Source of the DNA: Neolewinella agarilytica
GTDB lineage: Bacteria; Bacteroidota; Bacteroidia; Chitinophagales; Saprospiraceae
NCBI RefSeq assembly: GCF_900110645.1
Contig: NZ_FOFB01000002.1
Location: 124,001 to 188,000, forward strand
Direction of reading: 5' to 3'
DNA: 64,000 bases
Shown here one piece after another: positions 42,514 to 51,617 of this stretch. Position numbers and translations under genes: made by a program. Under the pieces are notes generated by a model. It was not told the origin of the DNA. It did not search any database and worked only from the letters and a program-made list of their open reading frames with translations. Within the stretch, counting starts at the first letter, position 1. Each line of letters opens with the position of its first letter.

Positions 42514-42666
42514 AATGCAATTAGGGTTGATGATTAACCAGCAAAGGTGTCGCTTTTAAGCTTTGCACTAAAAATATAGTTAATCAGGTTTAGAATATCC
42601 ACAATGTATTAAGAAAAAAAGTGACCGCTCCAAAATATAATAGCATTATATCCTGGGAATACGTAT

Positions 42667-43713
42667 TTATTTTCTACGTGCAATTTTGGCCCGCAGCGCC
42701 CGGTGGTCCGAATACCCCGTTTCTATTCGCTCAATATCGAGTACAGAAAGACTGGTGTCCACCAGCAAAAAGTCAATCCGCAGTCCGGGAAGCGGCCCAG
42801 TAAAGGTGGTTCCTGTCCCAAACCCGGCTTCCGCCCAGGCATCCCGGAGGCGGGGCGTCAGGATCCGTTGGTAGGTATAGGAAGATGGGACGTCGTTGAA
42901 ATCTCCGCCGACGATGACGGGGTAGGGGCTTTCCTTAATAGCTTTTCTGATCTCGTTAGCCTGCTGTGCGCGAATAGCAGCGGAGGCGCCATAGCTGCGA
43001 AACATCGACTCCGCGCGGCCCAGGCCTTCGGCCAGCGTGGAGTCTTGCCCGATTTCACCCGCCATACCGCTAATTTGATTGGATTGAAGGTGCGCGTTAA
43101 TCACCCTAATGGTGCCTAAGTGCGTTTTTACATCTGAAATTAAATACCCATTGTAACCCCTTGGGGTATTGAAAACATCCTTGACGAAAGTTATCTCGTT
43201 GGCGTAAATGGCAATGGTTTTCTTTTGGGGTTGGTGCCGCTTGCTCAACTGACTGGCGGCTTTCACCTCCTCAATAAAGGAAGAGACTGGCCGTTCACTT
43301 CTGGCCTCCTGTAGAAGCAGGATGTCGGGAGGTGAATCCTTAATAAATCGAGTGGCTGTTTCGGCCGGCATTCCCTTCCAGCTTTGATCTTTGAAGCTGT
43401 GAACATTTGCCGTCAGTACGCTGATCGGGGAAGATTCCTGGCTGCTATCTGCCGGTTGGCCGAACGCGAAAAGACGCCCGATGAGTGGCATCGTAGCCAC
43501 TAGAATAAGGGCAGGAAGCAATGCCGATCTCCACTTTTTCCAATACAGACACAGTAAAAGAAAAAGTAGTGTTACCAGCAAAAGGCCAGGCAGCAGTAAC
43601 GAAATAACGGATGGGGGCCACCAGACGTCTGGTGGGACAAATCTCGCGAGAAGCCCAAAACCGGCGATCAGGGCCAGGAGATTCCCGGAAAAAAGAATGG
43701 CTTTGCGCAGCAC
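42667..43713 (-). CDS. Endonuclease/exonuclease/phosphatase-fold membrane protein
   Basis: About 348 aa. Three N-terminal membrane segments (to residue 85) anchor an EEP-fold catalytic domain. The conserved blocks are VLTANVHSF, DILLLQEA, INAHLQS, PVIVGGDFND and GYSDHRAL, i.e. the Asn, Glu, Asp-His and terminal Asp-His residues of the Mg-dependent phosphodiesterase site. The substrate is unknown. The start is GTG at 43713, seven bases after the rhomboid gene, making a two-gene operon. Confidence 0.87.
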   Translation of the reverse strand: MLRKAILFSGNLLALIAGFGLLARFVPPDVWWPPSVISLLLPGLLLVTLLFLLLCLYWKKWRSALLPALILVATMPLIGRLFAFGQPADSSQESSPISVLTANVHSFKDQSWKGMPAETATRFIKDSPPDILLLQEARSERPVSSFIEEVKAASQLSKRHQPQKKTIAIYANEITFVKDVFNTPRGYNGYLISDVKTHLGTIRVINAHLQSNQISGMAGEIGQDSTLAEGLGRAESMFRSYGASAAIRAQQANEIRKAIKESPYPVIVGGDFNDVPSSYTYQRILTPRLRDAWAEAGFGTGTTFTGPLPGLRIDFLLVDTSLSVLDIERIETGYSDHRALRAKIARRK

Positions 43714-43720
43714 GATGAAG

Positions 43721-44719
43721 TTACTTCTGATTGGAGGCCCGGAAGAGGAAGTCTTTTTCCTCTTTGCTCAGGCTGTTATAGCCCTTGTCCTTAATCTTAT
43801 CCAGAATGGCATCGAGTTGTTCCTGATGGCTCATCCCCGCCCTTGGGCTATTATCGTCTTGCTGCCGGTCTCTGGCTTTCCCGCCCGCCTTACGCATAAA
43901 GGATGGGCGTGTTTTGGTGGCTGTTTCCTTAACGGACTTCCCCGCCCGGTAGGCGGCCCTGGGGCCACTGCGTTGCTGATGGTCCGGACTGGGCTTCATC
44001 AGGTTTTGCCAGCTCTTAGTGACCCAGTTCAGTGCGTTGCCAACGGGCTTCGTCAGATCACTGCCACGCTTCAGGTAGAAAACAAACAGAAAGCCCATAA
44101 TGATGCCTCCTATGTGGTCGATCGTTCCCCCGATATTGTCCATCGTTCCCAGCGCCAGAATCTGGGCGAATATGGCGAAAAACACCAGGTACTTTAGCCG
44201 GATAGTACCCAGGATGAAAAGTCGAATAGGGTAATCAGGCACGTAAATGCCAATGGCCGTTACGATGCAGAACACCGCTCCGCTGGCACCGTAAGCAATG
44301 CTGGGGCCAGCTCCCAGCCCCGTAAGGTTGTAGGCCAGAAAGTAGGCGGCGAAGCCCGCCAGCCCTCCCGTTATGTAGAGCGGAAGTACCCGATGGTCGC
44401 CCAGTAGGTCGCCAAATATCCGACCAAACCAGAAGAGGTACAACATGTTCCAGAGCAGGTGGAAAAAGGCCTCGTGGAAAAACATGTGGGTGAGCAGCGT
44501 CCATGGTCGGAAGAGCATGTGCTTCCAGTCATGGGACACCGCCATCATGTCAACGATGGTGCCGTAGAGTGCCGGCGTTTCCATGCCGTTGAAAATCCGT
44601 AGCAAAACCCAGACAATACTGATCGTCATCCATATGGCGACGTTCACAATGATGATCTTGTTGATCATATTGCCAATACTAAATTCGTTGCGGACGTCGT
44701 CCCAGATAGATTGTAGCAT
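43721..44719 (-). CDS. Rhomboid-family intramembrane serine protease
   Basis: A 332-aa protein with six or seven membrane segments. The catalytic Ser is in AYGASGAVFC (GxSG) and the partner His in DHIGGIIMGFL; the conserved HMFFHEAFFHLLWNMLYLFWFG loop with the HxxxN element precedes them. It cleaves membrane proteins within the bilayer; targets unknown. The C-terminal 100 residues form a basic cytoplasmic tail ending in a short helical DUF-like SHQEQLDAILDKIKDKGYNSLS, frequent in Bacteroidota rhomboids. A dispersed repeat copy lies about 100 bases upstream. Confidence 0.91.
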   Translation of the reverse strand: MLQSIWDDVRNEFSIGNMINKIIIVNVAIWMTISIVWVLLRIFNGMETPALYGTIVDMMAVSHDWKHMLFRPWTLLTHMFFHEAFFHLLWNMLYLFWFGRIFGDLLGDHRVLPLYITGGLAGFAAYFLAYNLTGLGAGPSIAYGASGAVFCIVTAIGIYVPDYPIRLFILGTIRLKYLVFFAIFAQILALGTMDNIGGTIDHIGGIIMGFLFVFYLKRGSDLTKPVGNALNWVTKSWQNLMKPSPDHQQRSGPRAAYRAGKSVKETATKTRPSFMRKAGGKARDRQQDDNSPRAGMSHQEQLDAILDKIKDKGYNSLSKEEKDFLFRASNQK

Positions 44720-44816
44720 AGTCTTTTCGCTGCTGCGTAATAAGAAAACACCAAAGGGAGGAATAGTTGTGTCTCTGGTCCGGGAAATCCTGCTTTTCGT
44801 CGTTAAAGACTATTTG

Positions 44817-44837
44817 GGCGCCGGAGCGCAGGTGCAA
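44817..44837 (-). repeat. Dispersed repeat, copy 5 (diverged)
   Basis: Reverse-strand copy starting TTGCACCTGCGCTCCGGCGCC, with two added bases against the consensus. It lies upstream of the rhomboid gene in the same orientation. Confidence 0.5.
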
Positions 44838-44902
44838 TGAGGGCTATATCGGAAACAGCTGATCTCCGCTTTTTGGGAAAAAACACCCCTGTTGGTCATC
44901 GT

Positions 44903-45817
44903 CTACTCCTTACGCAAGCGTCGTAATACGGCGAGGTCTTTAAACGCCGTCCGCGCCTCCTGCGCGGGGTAGCCGAAATACTCCCGCCCGCCTTCCAGGT
45001 TTTTGCTTACACCGGATTTTGCAAGGATGATGCATCGATCCCCAATCACCAGGTTCTGAGCGACGCCCACCTGCCCCTGAAACACACAACGGTTGCCTAT
45101 GGTGGTGTTACCCGCAATACCGACTTGTGCGGCCAGGAGGCAGTGCTCCCCGATCCGGCAATCGTGCCCAATCTGTACCTGAGCGTCCAGCTTAGTCCCC
45201 TTGCCAATGGTGGTCGTTGACGATACGCCCCGGGCAACGGTACAGTTCGGCCCGATCTCTACCCGGTCTTCGAGGCGGACACTGCCGCCGCTCCGCCAGG
45301 AAGTAAAACCGTCCTCTCCGCCTTTGAAGTAAAAAGCCTCTCCGCCAATGACCGTTCCCGGACCAATAACCACGTCATCTCCAATACTGACGCCTTCCCC
45401 GATAACGGCGTTTGCCCCGATCATGCAGCTTTTACCAATAACGACATCGGCTCCGATGACCGCCCCCGGCTCTACGTAAGTTCCGGCGCCAATGCGGGCA
45501 CTGGGGGCAATGCTTTCCGCCGTCCGGCGGAGCGGGCGCTCTTCCCAGACGAGTTTGTTGTAAGCCGCGAAGGGCTCGCGGATAACGAGCAGAGCTTTGC
45601 CCGCCGGGCATTCCCGCCGGCTGTCAATCAGAAGGACAGACGCCGCCGATGCGAGGGCTTTACCGTAATACTTGGGGTGATCCACAAAAGAAAGGTCCCC
45701 GTTCTCTACGTGGTGGATCTCATTAATGCCCGTAATGAGGAGTTGGCCGTTACCCACCAGCTCCGCCCCGAGGCGATCAGCTAGTGCAGCAGCAGTAATG
45801 GGAGTAGCGAGTTTCAT
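44903..45817 (-). CDS. lpxD: UDP-3-O-acylglucosamine N-acyltransferase
   Basis: A 304-aa enzyme of lipid A synthesis that adds the second 3-hydroxyacyl chain to UDP-3-O-acyl-glucosamine. The N-terminal uridine-binding domain is at 1-100 (GINEIHHVENGDLSFVDHPKYYG). Hexapeptide repeats form a left-handed helix from about 105 to 275. The catalytic His is in VQIGHDCRIGEH. At 304 aa it is slightly shorter than the E. coli protein. It may be monocistronic. Confidence 0.93.
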   Translation of the reverse strand: MKLATPITAAALADRLGAELVGNGQLLITGINEIHHVENGDLSFVDHPKYYGKALASAASVLLIDSRRECPAGKALLVIREPFAAYNKLVWEERPLRRTAESIAPSARIGAGTYVEPGAVIGADVVIGKSCMIGANAVIGEGVSIGDDVVIGPGTVIGGEAFYFKGGEDGFTSWRSGGSVRLEDRVEIGPNCTVARGVSSTTTIGKGTKLDAQVQIGHDCRIGEHCLLAAQVGIAGNTTIGNRCVFQGQVGVAQNLVIGDRCIILAKSGVSKNLEGGREYFGYPAQEARTAFKDLAVLRRLRKE

Positions 45818-45987
45818 GTTTGGCGAAATTTCTGTGAGGGAATATGGAGAGTGCGCAACCTTGCAGCCAGGATAATAGAACTTTCAGGTTTTTTGCCAAG
45901 CCTTGTAAGCGCCGTGGCTCGAAGAGCTTTGTAACACAGGTTTGGGGTTTAGCCTAAATAAGGCCAAAAAATATTGGCGAATAAACA

Positions 45988-46566
45988 CTAATCCGTAATC
46001 ACCCCCTTTAGCTGGTATTTATAGTAGGAAACGCCCGGGCCATACACCCAGCCGACTTTCCCGTCGGCCAGTTGAATCTTTACCCAGGGGGCCGTTGGTG
46101 TAATGTCACCCAGGTCAATGGTGTAGAGTGAGTCCGTCACTTCTCCCATGAAGGTGACTTCCGTGTAAAGCGGTAGGCGGGCCAGTACCCCATTCTTCAG
46201 GCTGGGGCCGGACCGTACGTTCAGGCCATTGATCGTAGAGTAGAGCGGGGTTACCTTCTGGACGACTACCTCCGAAGCAGGAATCCTGACGACACTGTCT
46301 CCCGGCAGGGGTTGTGTCCGGGCTCTTAGCAGTGCCTGCGCACGGGCTTCGGCTTCCGCGTCAATTTCAGCATTCCGCTGCGCGGCGTCTTCGACGCGCC
46401 GGATGCTGTCCAGGTAGTTCTCGCGTGCTTCCGCCTCTGCTACCATTGCGTATTCCCGGTTGCCGGAATCGCATTGCTTCATGGCCCAGAATAGAAAAAT
46501 GAGTGTCACCAGTGACATCAGGATGAAGGGCACCAGCCGTGCGTTATTCGTTTTTTTAGTTGCCAT
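45988..46566 (-). CDS. Membrane-anchored SH3-domain protein
   Basis: A 192-aa protein. An N-terminal membrane helix (FILMSLVTLIFLFWAM) is followed by an Ala/Glu-rich coiled coil (about 40-85, EAEARENYLDSIRRVEDAAQRNAEIDAEAEARAQALL) and a C-terminal bacterial SH3 domain with YSTINGLNVRSGPSLKNGVLARLP and VKIQLADGKVGWVYG. Such domains often bind peptidoglycan. Function unknown. Confidence 0.83.
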   Translation of the reverse strand: MATKKTNNARLVPFILMSLVTLIFLFWAMKQCDSGNREYAMVAEAEARENYLDSIRRVEDAAQRNAEIDAEAEARAQALLRARTQPLPGDSVVRIPASEVVVQKVTPLYSTINGLNVRSGPSLKNGVLARLPLYTEVTFMGEVTDSLYTIDLGDITPTAPWVKIQLADGKVGWVYGPGVSYYKYQLKGVITD

Positions 46567-46753
46567 TAGTATTTAACCTAGTTAGGGACGGGGTAAAGAT
46601 AAGGACAGCGCCCAAAGGGCGCCTTTTAATCTATTGTCAGTAATACTTGTCCCGGCTTTCTGAAGCAACAGCATAGTCGACTGCAATCAAAACGAGCAAC
46701 TTTAATCATCGTTCCCGACTTTTACCATCAATCAACCTAAAAACAGTATACCG

Positions 46754-47455
46754 ATGAAAAAAATAGCCGTTTTAACTGGCGCCGGCGTCTCTGCGGAGTC
46801 GGGCATTGCTACTTTCAGAGATAGCAATGGCCTGTGGGAAAACCACCGCGTTGAAGACGTCGCCAGCCCGGAAGGATTTGCCCGCGATCCCGGCTTGGTA
46901 CTCAACTTTTACAACCAACGTCGTGCGCAGCTCCATACGGTGGAACCCAATGCCGGCCATCACCTGGTCGCCGCACTGGAAGAAGATTACAATGTCACCG
47001 TTATTACCCAGAATATTGATGACCTGCACGAACGGGCGGGAAGTACCAACATCATCCACCTTCACGGCGAATTGCTGAAGGCCCGACCCGCAAGAGGTGA
47101 TGGCGAAGTAGTAAACTGGACCGGAGACATAAAGCTGGGGGATACGGATGACAAGGGAGTGCAAATGCGACCCCACATTGTTTGGTTCGGGGAGGGTGTT
47201 CCTGAAATAGAAAACGCGGCAGAGGTGGTGAGTGAGGCAGACCTGATTATTATTATAGGGACTTCTATGCAGGTGTACCCCGCAGCAGGCTTAGTGGGCT
47301 ATGCGGCCAACTCTGTGCCAGTTGTCTATATAGACCCTAAGCCAACCATCAGCTACGAACTGAAGCGTAGAGGGAACATTCATCTCATTGAAAAAGGCGG
47401 AAGCGAAGGCATGGCCCTGGCCCGGAAAATGCTGCCTGAACTGTTGAACGATTAA
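46754..47455 (+). CDS. NAD-dependent sirtuin deacylase lacking the zinc cysteines
   Basis: A 233-aa class III sirtuin. GAGVSAESGIATFRD binds NAD, TQNIDDLHERAG and HLHGEL (catalytic His104) are present, and Tyr53/Arg56 in FYNQRRAQ are the residues that favour succinyl- or malonyl-lysine. The zinc module, normally two CxxC pairs between residues 115 and 150, is replaced by RPARGDGEVVNWTGDIKLGD with no Cys, a variation seen in several bacterial sirtuins. It probably removes acidic acyl groups from lysine. Confidence 0.88.
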   Translation: MKKIAVLTGAGVSAESGIATFRDSNGLWENHRVEDVASPEGFARDPGLVLNFYNQRRAQLHTVEPNAGHHLVAALEEDYNVTVITQNIDDLHERAGSTNIIHLHGELLKARPARGDGEVVNWTGDIKLGDTDDKGVQMRPHIVWFGEGVPEIENAAEVVSEADLIIIIGTSMQVYPAAGLVGYAANSVPVVYIDPKPTISYELKRRGNIHLIEKGGSEGMALARKMLPELLND

Positions 47456-47773
47456 GCTGATGCCAAAAACGCCAGATAAGAGCTTCAGAAGTTTTAATCT
47501 CTAAATGACAAATACGCAGCGTAGAGAGAGACAAATGATAAAACAGACGTCTGGTTTTAAGCGGTTGATTTTTTTGTTGTCTTTAAGACCGTCAAGGGAA
47601 ATTTATCGTAGGTAGTATCCTGCTAATATTATGTAGCTGCAGTTGTGGAATTGTTTTTACTGATGCCATTAGGCAAAATATCAGACTTAAATCCAGCAAA
47701 TACTGTATGTTACAGCGTATTCAACAGGCTACATTGCCCTTAACGGTGGGTTAAAATTATACTTGATTGGTAA
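47456..47773. other. Intergenic region before the phytochrome operon
   Basis: A 318-base AT-rich stretch presumably carrying the phytochrome promoter. I see no exact TAnnTTTG box, hairpin or gene. Confidence 0.4.
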
Positions 47774-50011
47774 ATGACTGAGAACAACCAGAGATACTCC
47801 ATAACCTACGACCTCACAAATTGTGATAAAGAACCGCTGCGTTTTATCAGATGTTGTCAGGCGCACGCCCGAATGCTGATAGTCCTTAAGGGAAGCTTTG
47901 AGCTGGTGGCTTACAGCGAAAACTGGGCTTTCCCTTCTGATGGAGTAACTACGGGACCAATTGGTCAACCTTTGGAGAATCTTATCTCCAAGGACTTTTG
48001 TCAGGTCTTCAGAATTCACGTTGAGCGGTCAGGTGCTGATTTGCACCATCCTCTGCACTTCTCTTATGTGCTGCCTGACGGTAGCCTTAGGCTGGAGAAC
48101 GTTATCGTGCATGAACAAGACGATTACTTTATTCTGGAGTTTGAACAACGCGAAGACAAAGTAATTGCCGGGAACTTCATGCTGGAGGTTGATCTGGCAC
48201 TACGGAATATCCAATCCTGTACTTCTCTGGAAGAGACTTTCAGTAGTGTGGTTGGAGAAGTCAGAAAGTTGACCGGTTTTGATCGGGTTATGCTTTATGG
48301 GTTTGACGAGGACTATAACGGAGAGGTTCTGGCCGAAGATTTACATCCTTCTCTTTCTCCCTTTCTGGGCTTGCGTTACCCCCATACCGATATCCCCCGG
48401 CAAGCCAGAGCGCTGTACCTCAGTCAGGAAATTCGACAGGTTGTCTCCACGGCAGAAAACAGTGATGCCCTGCTGATTATGAATCCAGGCGAAGTGATAA
48501 ATCTTACCCAGGCCGATAACCGCGGGGTCTCGCCAATCCATCTTGAATACCTTAGGGCAATGGAGGTCGGTGCGAGTATGAGTATCGCGATTATTTTTGA
48601 AAACCGGCTATGGGGCTTAATCGCTTGTCATCATGGAACCGAAAAAATCATCGATTACCGCCTGCGAAGAATTTTGAAATTTCTCGCCCGGGTGGTTTCC
48701 GGACATATTGCCCTGCAACGGGGAGCTGATTATCAGGAAGGCGTCCGCGTAGCCTCCGAAATCCGGTCAAACCTGGTCCATCGGATGAATGAGAGTCTTG
48801 AGATTCAGGAAACCTTAGTTAAGGAAGAAAACCAATTGCAGGAGCTTGTACATGCTCATGGAGCAGCAATCCTGCTTAACGGTGAATTTCAGCGAATAGG
48901 TAATTGCCCGACAGACCGTGAACTGGAAGGTCTCATCCAGTTTTTAGCCACTAAAGAGAGGAATTGCTGGTACACTAACGTCCTCTTTACGGAGTATCCA
49001 CCCAGCCGGGGTTTTAGCTCTCCTCCGGCAGGTTTGCTTTCTCTTCGGCTCACCCGGGAGCCTGCAGAATACATCATCTGGTTCCGGCCCGAAACTGTCC
49101 AGTCTGTAGACTGGGGCGGCCAGCCAGAGCAGCGTAAGCACATTAAAGATGGGCGGGTGAGGCTTCACCCGGAACTCTCTTTCGAAAAATGGACTGAATT
49201 AGTAAAGGATAAGGCGCTCCCCTGGAAGTCTTACGAAATTGATGCCGCCATGGCCTTGAGGAATGATCTCAAAGAGATTATCTTGATGAAATTCCAGCAG
49301 GTAAACGGTCTGAATACCAAGCTGATCAGGGCCTATGACGAAATGGAAAGTTTCAGCTATACCGTTAGCCATGACTTGAGAGCTCCCCTCCGGAGTATTA
49401 AGGGCTACGCAAAAATACTGGAGGAAGACTATGCAGAAGCACTGGATGAATACGGACTTTCTGCCATCAATGTTATCCTCGATAATGTCGACAGGATGAA
49501 CCAATTCATTTCTGATATGCTGGAGTTCTCACGCCTCGGGCGTTCAAAGACCCGGATTGAAGCGGTGGAACTTACGCCGATGGTCAATCGAATATGGCAG
49601 GATATCCACGGTGAGCAATCACCCAGGTTAGATCTTCGGTTTGACGTTAAAAAGCCCGTCCTTAATACCGGCCTGATTCAATTGCAGCAGATATGCCTCA
49701 ACTTACTGACTAACTCCATAAAATACGCTCGGGATATCGATGCCCCCTGGGTGAAATTCAGCTCCTACGATGGAGAGAACGCTACGGTCATTGAGGTTGC
49801 TGACAATGGCATTGGTTTTAATATGAAGCACGCCAACAGTATTTTTACCGTTTTTAACAGGCTGGTTCCTGACGGAAAATATGAAGGCTCCGGTATCGGG
49901 CTGGCTATAGTAAAACAGATGGTAGAGAAACTACACGGAACCATCAGCGTTCAGAGTACACCCGGAGTGGGCACTACATTCACTATTCATCTTCCTGATA
50001 ACGCCGGTTAA
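47774..50011 (+). CDS. Bacteriophytochrome histidine kinase
   Basis: A 745-aa red/far-red light sensor kinase. Order: short PAS domain with the bilin-binding Cys17 (TNCDKEPL); GAF domain with YPHTDIPRQAR and the SPIHLEYLRAM His; PHY domain with the tongue residues RVRLHPELSFEKW; then a histidine kinase with His533 in SHDLRAPLRSIKGYA, LLTNSIKYA, VADNGIGF and GSGIGLAIV. The segment after Cys17 is unusual: the common PGxIQPHG reads FIRCCQAHA. Biliverdin should come from the heme oxygenase two genes downstream, and the response regulator follows 36 bases later. Confidence 0.93.
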   Translation: MTENNQRYSITYDLTNCDKEPLRFIRCCQAHARMLIVLKGSFELVAYSENWAFPSDGVTTGPIGQPLENLISKDFCQVFRIHVERSGADLHHPLHFSYVLPDGSLRLENVIVHEQDDYFILEFEQREDKVIAGNFMLEVDLALRNIQSCTSLEETFSSVVGEVRKLTGFDRVMLYGFDEDYNGEVLAEDLHPSLSPFLGLRYPHTDIPRQARALYLSQEIRQVVSTAENSDALLIMNPGEVINLTQADNRGVSPIHLEYLRAMEVGASMSIAIIFENRLWGLIACHHGTEKIIDYRLRRILKFLARVVSGHIALQRGADYQEGVRVASEIRSNLVHRMNESLEIQETLVKEENQLQELVHAHGAAILLNGEFQRIGNCPTDRELEGLIQFLATKERNCWYTNVLFTEYPPSRGFSSPPAGLLSLRLTREPAEYIIWFRPETVQSVDWGGQPEQRKHIKDGRVRLHPELSFEKWTELVKDKALPWKSYEIDAAMALRNDLKEIILMKFQQVNGLNTKLIRAYDEMESFSYTVSHDLRAPLRSIKGYAKILEEDYAEALDEYGLSAINVILDNVDRMNQFISDMLEFSRLGRSKTRIEAVELTPMVNRIWQDIHGEQSPRLDLRFDVKKPVLNTGLIQLQQICLNLLTNSIKYARDIDAPWVKFSSYDGENATVIEVADNGIGFNMKHANSIFTVFNRLVPDGKYEGSGIGLAIVKQMVEKLHGTISVQSTPGVGTTFTIHLPDNAG

Positions 50012-50047
50012 ACACAAAGGCAGACTACCGTAATTATTCTCTACAAT

Positions 50048-50590
50048 ATGATTAAAGAAGTTCTAAATATTTTCCTGCTGGAAGACCGTCCCGCTGAAGC
50101 CGAATTGACTAAACGCGCCGTGTTTAAATTTGCCCCTAATGCCATGTTCACCATGGCGGATAGTGAAGAATCTTTCCTGGAGAAAATCCATTGGGGGAAG
50201 TACGACATTATGCTGGCGGATTATAACCTGCCCGCTTACAATGGCCTGGAGGCTTTGCTCTACGTTAAGGAACATCTGCCGGATCTTCCCTTTGTCTTCG
50301 TTACCGGCATGCTCAACAATGAGCAGAAAGCAGCAGATGCTATTCTGGAGGGTGCTAACGGCTACGTAATCAAAGAGAACATGGAAAACCTGCAGCCTAC
50401 CGTAGTGCGGGTGCTGGAAGAATCAAATCAGCGAAGAGAAAAGGCCCGTCTGGCCGCTGAAAAAACGGCTACAAGAAAGCTAATGCTACAGAAAGCTTTG
50501 GGTATGCTTGAACAGGCCGCAGATTTTCCTGATCGGGAGGTAATCCTCGATAGCCTTCGTAAAGCCATGGAAGACGATGATCAAGCCTGA
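50048..50590 (+). CDS. Single-domain response regulator
   Basis: A 180-aa protein with a receiver domain (about 5-125). The acidic pocket is LLEDR, the phosphorylated Asp58 lies in IMLADYNLP, and the Thr/Lys switch residues are in FVTGM and YVIKEN. A helical coiled C-terminal tail (VLEESNQRREKARLAAEK) has no DNA-binding domain. It most likely receives phosphate from the phytochrome kinase. It overlaps the heme oxygenase start by 14 bases. Confidence 0.92.
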   Translation: MIKEVLNIFLLEDRPAEAELTKRAVFKFAPNAMFTMADSEESFLEKIHWGKYDIMLADYNLPAYNGLEALLYVKEHLPDLPFVFVTGMLNNEQKAADAILEGANGYVIKENMENLQPTVVRVLEESNQRREKARLAAEKTATRKLMLQKALGMLEQAADFPDREVILDSLRKAMEDDDQA

Positions 50591-51185
50591 TTTGACTCTT
50601 TCCTCCGCAGCCGCTTACCTGAAACAGGGCACCCGGGAAGAACATTTGCTGACTGAGCAGGCGCTTTCCTCAGCAAAAATTATGCGCTCAGAAATCAGTA
50701 GGTTGGAGTATACGCACTTGTTGCTTACTCATCATAAGCTGTGGTCCGCTGCAACGACAAGCATATTTGGAGAGGAAAAAACACTCCTTCCTTATCAACC
50801 TCTGGCCCTGAAACTTCAGGAGTCAGTTGGCAATGACCTTACTGAACTGGGCATGAAACTGCCACCGGTTGAAGACCTGTTCGCAGCACAACAGCAGACC
50901 GCCGGGAAAATGGGCGTTGCTTATGTATTGCTGGGGGCTGGGCTTGGTGCAGGTATGATGCTCCCCCGGCTGCGCAATTGCCCGGAGTTGAAAGCGTACG
51001 ATGCTTTCCGGTTCTATAGCAGCAGCGCAGCACTCCGTATGACCGACTGGAAGCGCTTCAGGAACCTCCTCGACGAGGTGGTGGCAGGCGAGGAAAATCG
51101 GCAGTCAGCACTCTCTGCTGCAACAAGCACTTTCGGTGCCTTCCGTCATTTTTACCAATCTTTTTCTGCCAGCAGTAAAAAATAA
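50577..51185 (+). CDS. Heme oxygenase (biliverdin-forming)
   Basis: A 202-aa all-helical heme oxygenase. The proximal heme ligand is His23 in GTREEHLLTEQAL and the distal helix glycine motif is VLLGAGLGAGMML. It cleaves heme to biliverdin, CO and iron, supplying the chromophore of the upstream phytochrome; the phytochrome/regulator/oxygenase order mirrors bphP-bphO operons. The 14-base overlap with the regulator gene shows coupled translation. Confidence 0.88.
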   Translation: MIKPDLTLSSAAAYLKQGTREEHLLTEQALSSAKIMRSEISRLEYTHLLLTHHKLWSAATTSIFGEEKTLLPYQPLALKLQESVGNDLTELGMKLPPVEDLFAAQQQTAGKMGVAYVLLGAGLGAGMMLPRLRNCPELKAYDAFRFYSSSAALRMTDWKRFRNLLDEVVAGEENRQSALSAATSTFGAFRHFYQSFSASSKK

Positions 51186-51295
51186 CGCTTGTATAACAGT
51201 AATTTTATGGGGTGGAGCGAACAAACCGAATGGTCTAACCGCTTAAGTTTTAAGAACTTTCCATAAAGTGTTGTCTTTTTAGCCACCAATAAACC

Positions 51296-51607
51296 ATGAA
51301 CTCCAACCAGTTCCTTCAAAAAATACTGGAACCCAGCCAGCAACAGCTGGTGGTTGCAATGGCCGTTACCCGATGGTCAGCAGGCTCGATCATTACCGGT
51401 GATCAGGTGGATGAGTTTGTAAAAACACATGATAACGTAACCGCCCTTCAATTTGATGTTGAAGAAAACCCTGAACTGCTCCGGTATTTCAGAATCGGGC
51501 AGGTGCCTACCGTCATCGTGCTAAAGAACCGGGAAGTGGTTGATGTCATTTCCGGACTGACGAATAAGAAGCGTCTCTTCAACCGACTCAACAAGCACCT
51601 GGCCTGA
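51296..51607 (+). CDS. Thioredoxin-fold protein without the CxxC motif
   Basis: A 103-aa protein with thioredoxin-like order: VVAMAVTRWSAGSIITGDQVDEF where thioredoxin has the WCGPC helix, VTALQFDVEENPELLRYFRIGQVPTVIVLKNREVVDVISGL with the cis-Pro, then a final helix. WSAGS replaces WCGPC, so no redox disulphide exists and a binding role is more likely. Function unknown. Confidence 0.82.
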   Translation: MNSNQFLQKILEPSQQQLVVAMAVTRWSAGSIITGDQVDEFVKTHDNVTALQFDVEENPELLRYFRIGQVPTVIVLKNREVVDVISGLTNKKRLFNRLNKHLA

Positions 51608-51617
51608 GCGGGCGGCC

